From contig JANVCC010000152.1 in the NCBI GenBank assembly GCA_025345505.1, positions 310,001-374,000 on the forward strand: a DNA stretch of 64,000 bases, in the 5' to 3' direction. The DNA is from Todiramphus chloris collaris. Its lineage: Eukaryota; Chordata; Aves; Coraciiformes; Alcedinidae. Position 1 is the stretch's first letter, and every line of letters begins with the position of its first letter. The notes under the pieces were generated by a model. That model made no database searches. It had not been told where the DNA came from and saw nothing but the letters and a program-made list of their open reading frames with translations. The translations under genes and the position numbers were made by a program. Below, one piece after another: positions 61,471-64,000 of the stretch.

Positions 61471-64000
61471 CTGTGTTTTCTCCTTGGAGCTAGGAGATAA
61501 AGAGGATATGTAGGGCATCCAGGAACAGAGTAATTCCTCTCATAATACTTCTCTGAATTAATTTGAGTATTACTGCAATACCAAGAGTAACAGAACAGTC
61601 TAATTAAAACCAGAAACAAAACTTCTGAGCTCATACAATATAATAGTTAAAAATAGTTGCAAGGATCAAGAATTAAGACTATTAATGTAACAATCTATTA
61701 TAATCACTAAAACTGTTAATATAACATGAAAGAGTTGTGACTGATGGTATGATTATCTCAGGACTGGCCTCTAGTCTCAGATTGTAAAGTATTAGCTTTG
61801 ACCATCTGTACGCTTACCTGCTTTGTTTTCTGAATAACAATTGTAAAACATTTACATAAATGCAGCAGATTTGGATTCAGAACTTACTGCATAATACATC
61901 CAGCAAAGTTTCCATGACTGTGGGCTGCAGCAGGGGACCAGAGGTAACTGTACAGAATACCTCATCACCAGAAAAAGAATTTAACATTAGACCTACCTAT
62001 ATATATATATAATTTTCAATTACTTTTTTTATTTGATGCTTATACTACTAACAATTTCTTTTGTATGCTAAAAATCACAGACAAAAGGCTATCTATTTCT
62101 GTCAGTGATTCAAATTTAAATATTCCTTTAAAGGAGTACGAATGATGAGGCAAAAGTTAACCAGCAGATAGGGGTCAAGATACTTTCAAAGTCAAAACTG
62201 GAATCATGACCCTAGCTGATAACACCTGCACACAAAATTCTGGACTTGAAAAACACAAACAGAGATTCAAAAAACTCTGAATCGTCTTTGTCTTTGCCTT
62301 TACTCTTTGTTGGTTTTCTTTTTCTGATATAATTTTATCATATCAGGTGCACAACAACTCAGAAACAGCTATGCTACCAGCCCCCAAGGAAGTTTGCTGT
62401 AATCTTGAGATATGTTCTATGCCTATAAAATATCCCAACAATCTTCTTACTCAGATAGTGAGAAAATGTATAGAGTAAATACCTATGTTCCTCATATTTG
62501 CTCACAAAGACTGATTTATTATTGCCTTGATTCTGATATTTTACTGCAGTTCAAATGGAGTGTGAAATGGTGTCACTCTGATTTTGAGTGATTTTGGTGT
62601 TACATTAGTTTTGCATGCATGATGGCACATGGCTTCATTGAACATATCTAACTCTTTTGATTGTCTCAGCTACAAGTCCAAACACAATGTGTCTTACTAA
62701 GACCCCAGAAGTACAGTCAAACTTCAGCCACATGGTTACTGAACCCTTAAAGCAGCGTTATGCACCATAGAGAACCTATATTGCTTCTGACATCTATGTT
62801 GAAGAGATACTTTCCTGCATTATCTTAAAATTATCTCAATATCCAGAGTTCAGAGTAGCCTTCAGAATGCAAAATGTAAAGTCATAGGACTCTCTGAAGG
62901 CATTCAATGAAAACAATATAAATAAAACAGTTAAATGTAAAAGGTAGATCAATATTGTAATTATCATTTATTATCATTTATTATTTATAAAATAAGCATA
63001 CTGAGATGAATTCAGCCCCTCACAACTCCATTGATTTCAGGAATAAGTCTGGTGCAATAAATTTCTATAATTTATATATAATATCTCAGCTTTATTTCTT
63101 TCTTCAACTTCATTTCATAGATCCAAAGCTTTGTTTAATGTTCTATCTTTTCCTCTGCACTAGCTTTACAATTTTGAATTTACCTATCCAGATAAAGTCC
63201 TTGTTCATCTTTCTGTGTTTAGATCTCCTTCATCACTGTATCTGCCTTTTCTGGCTTCTTCACCTTTCATTTCATTATTTTCCTGTCCCATTGTGTCTTA
63301 GAATACCTTTCAGATATAGGAGTTTCCTTCTGTGACAGTTTCCAAGGTTTTCTTGCATCTCTATCAGTTTTTTTCATGCTCTCCATTTCAAGGCTCAGAA
63401 CAACTGATTATCCATTCCATTTCTCCAAGTTTCTCAATGCTTTATACAAGATTATTTCTTAATTATATTCTTTAACTACTGACAGTTCTGTCTTATGTCA
63501 TGCTACCCTTACCTTTCAGTATAGTGTACAGGTCAACTATTTCCTTTTGCTAGATATGCCTGCCTGGTTTCTGACAGTGGTGCCCACTTCTACCCACTGT
63601 CTCTAAAAAAGTGCATCCACCCATGCAGTTGCTAGGTAATAGACCTGACAACAATCCAGTGCTACTCTGTACAGTCACTTGTTGCAGGTATGGTTATTCT
63701 GACTCTCCCACAATTCATCAAGGTTCCCACAGATGCACAAATCTGGTTTTTTAAGCACTGTAGTTTTAACTGAAATTATCAAATCTACTGGACACATCAA
63801 AAGGTATATTAATCATTAATAATCTAAACTCAGATGGGATTAAAAAAAATCAAAAACAGATGGCAAGCCTAAAATAAGTCTGTCCATGGTGGCAAAAAAA
63901 AGAGTCTAAAAAGAGAACAGCAACATTAACAGCAGCATAGGGGTTCTTGCAGCTTAGTTACAAAAACAATGGATCCAAACTCTCAGTAGAGTCAGATGAC
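61471..64000. other. Unassigned noncoding sequence to window end
   Basis: AT-rich, with a (TA)n run at 61998-62011 and repeated TATCATTTAT near 62963-62990. No recognised gene or element. Confidence 0.55.

Noticed and set aside
1-64000. CRISPR arrays, toxin-antitoxin pairs, phage or operon-like systems
   Set aside because: No spaced direct repeats, ribosome-binding patterns or packed co-directional genes. The repeats present are eukaryotic retroelements and microsatellites.

Overview
The window reads as nuclear DNA from a bird, most likely a neoavian rather than a chicken-like species. The basis is CR1 (chicken repeat 1) LINEs of several ages ending in the typical ATTCTATG/ATTCTGTG octamers, plus solo long terminal repeats (LTRs) of endogenous retrovirus families that I recognise from neoavian genomes. 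The sequence is AT-rich, and I found no host gene, exon chain, tRNA, rRNA, CRISPR array or bacterial-type operon. It looks like a gene desert or a very large intron. The longer open frames lie mostly inside or antisense to repeats. The only genuine coding remnants are pieces of CR1 reverse transcriptase (RT).

Layout, left to right. Position 1 opens in the last ~143 bp of an LTR (family A). There is an antisense truncated family-A LTR at ~6.0-6.4 kb, CR1 tails at 7.0 and 8.9 kb, a probable LTR at 11.9-12.3 kb and a minus-strand CR1 at 14.3-15.0 kb. An 824-bp family-B solo LTR at 15.66-16.48 kb carries a ~200-bp purine microsatellite. Plus-strand CR1s follow at 18.4, 19.8 and 22.2 kb, with a minus-strand solo LTR at 20.2-20.7 kb. 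The 24-28 kb stretch has a G17 run, a (TTTC)n tract containing a 10-N assembly gap, an old CR1 RT fragment and a younger CR1. Between 28 and 39 kb there is mostly unassigned sequence with two very old SINE-like relics.

From 39.5 to 42.3 kb LTRs are stacked: a family-A LTR split by a second family-B LTR, then a further LTR. A third family-A LTR lies at 47.8-48.8 kb. Directly after it comes an ancient CR1/L3-like LINE (48.8-51.1 kb) interrupted by a younger antisense CR1 (49.5-50.7 kb). That insertion falls exactly at the codons of the older element's RT catalytic motif. The last 13 kb is mostly unassigned sequence, with a GGGAAA hexamer tract, an ancient SINE-type tail and a MIR-like SINE at 61.3 kb.

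There are no genes here that work together. The biological content is a layered record of retroelement insertions. I found no undescribed system. The best observations are the two nested insertions, the microsatellite growth inside one of two sister LTRs, and the survival of amniote-age SINEs.
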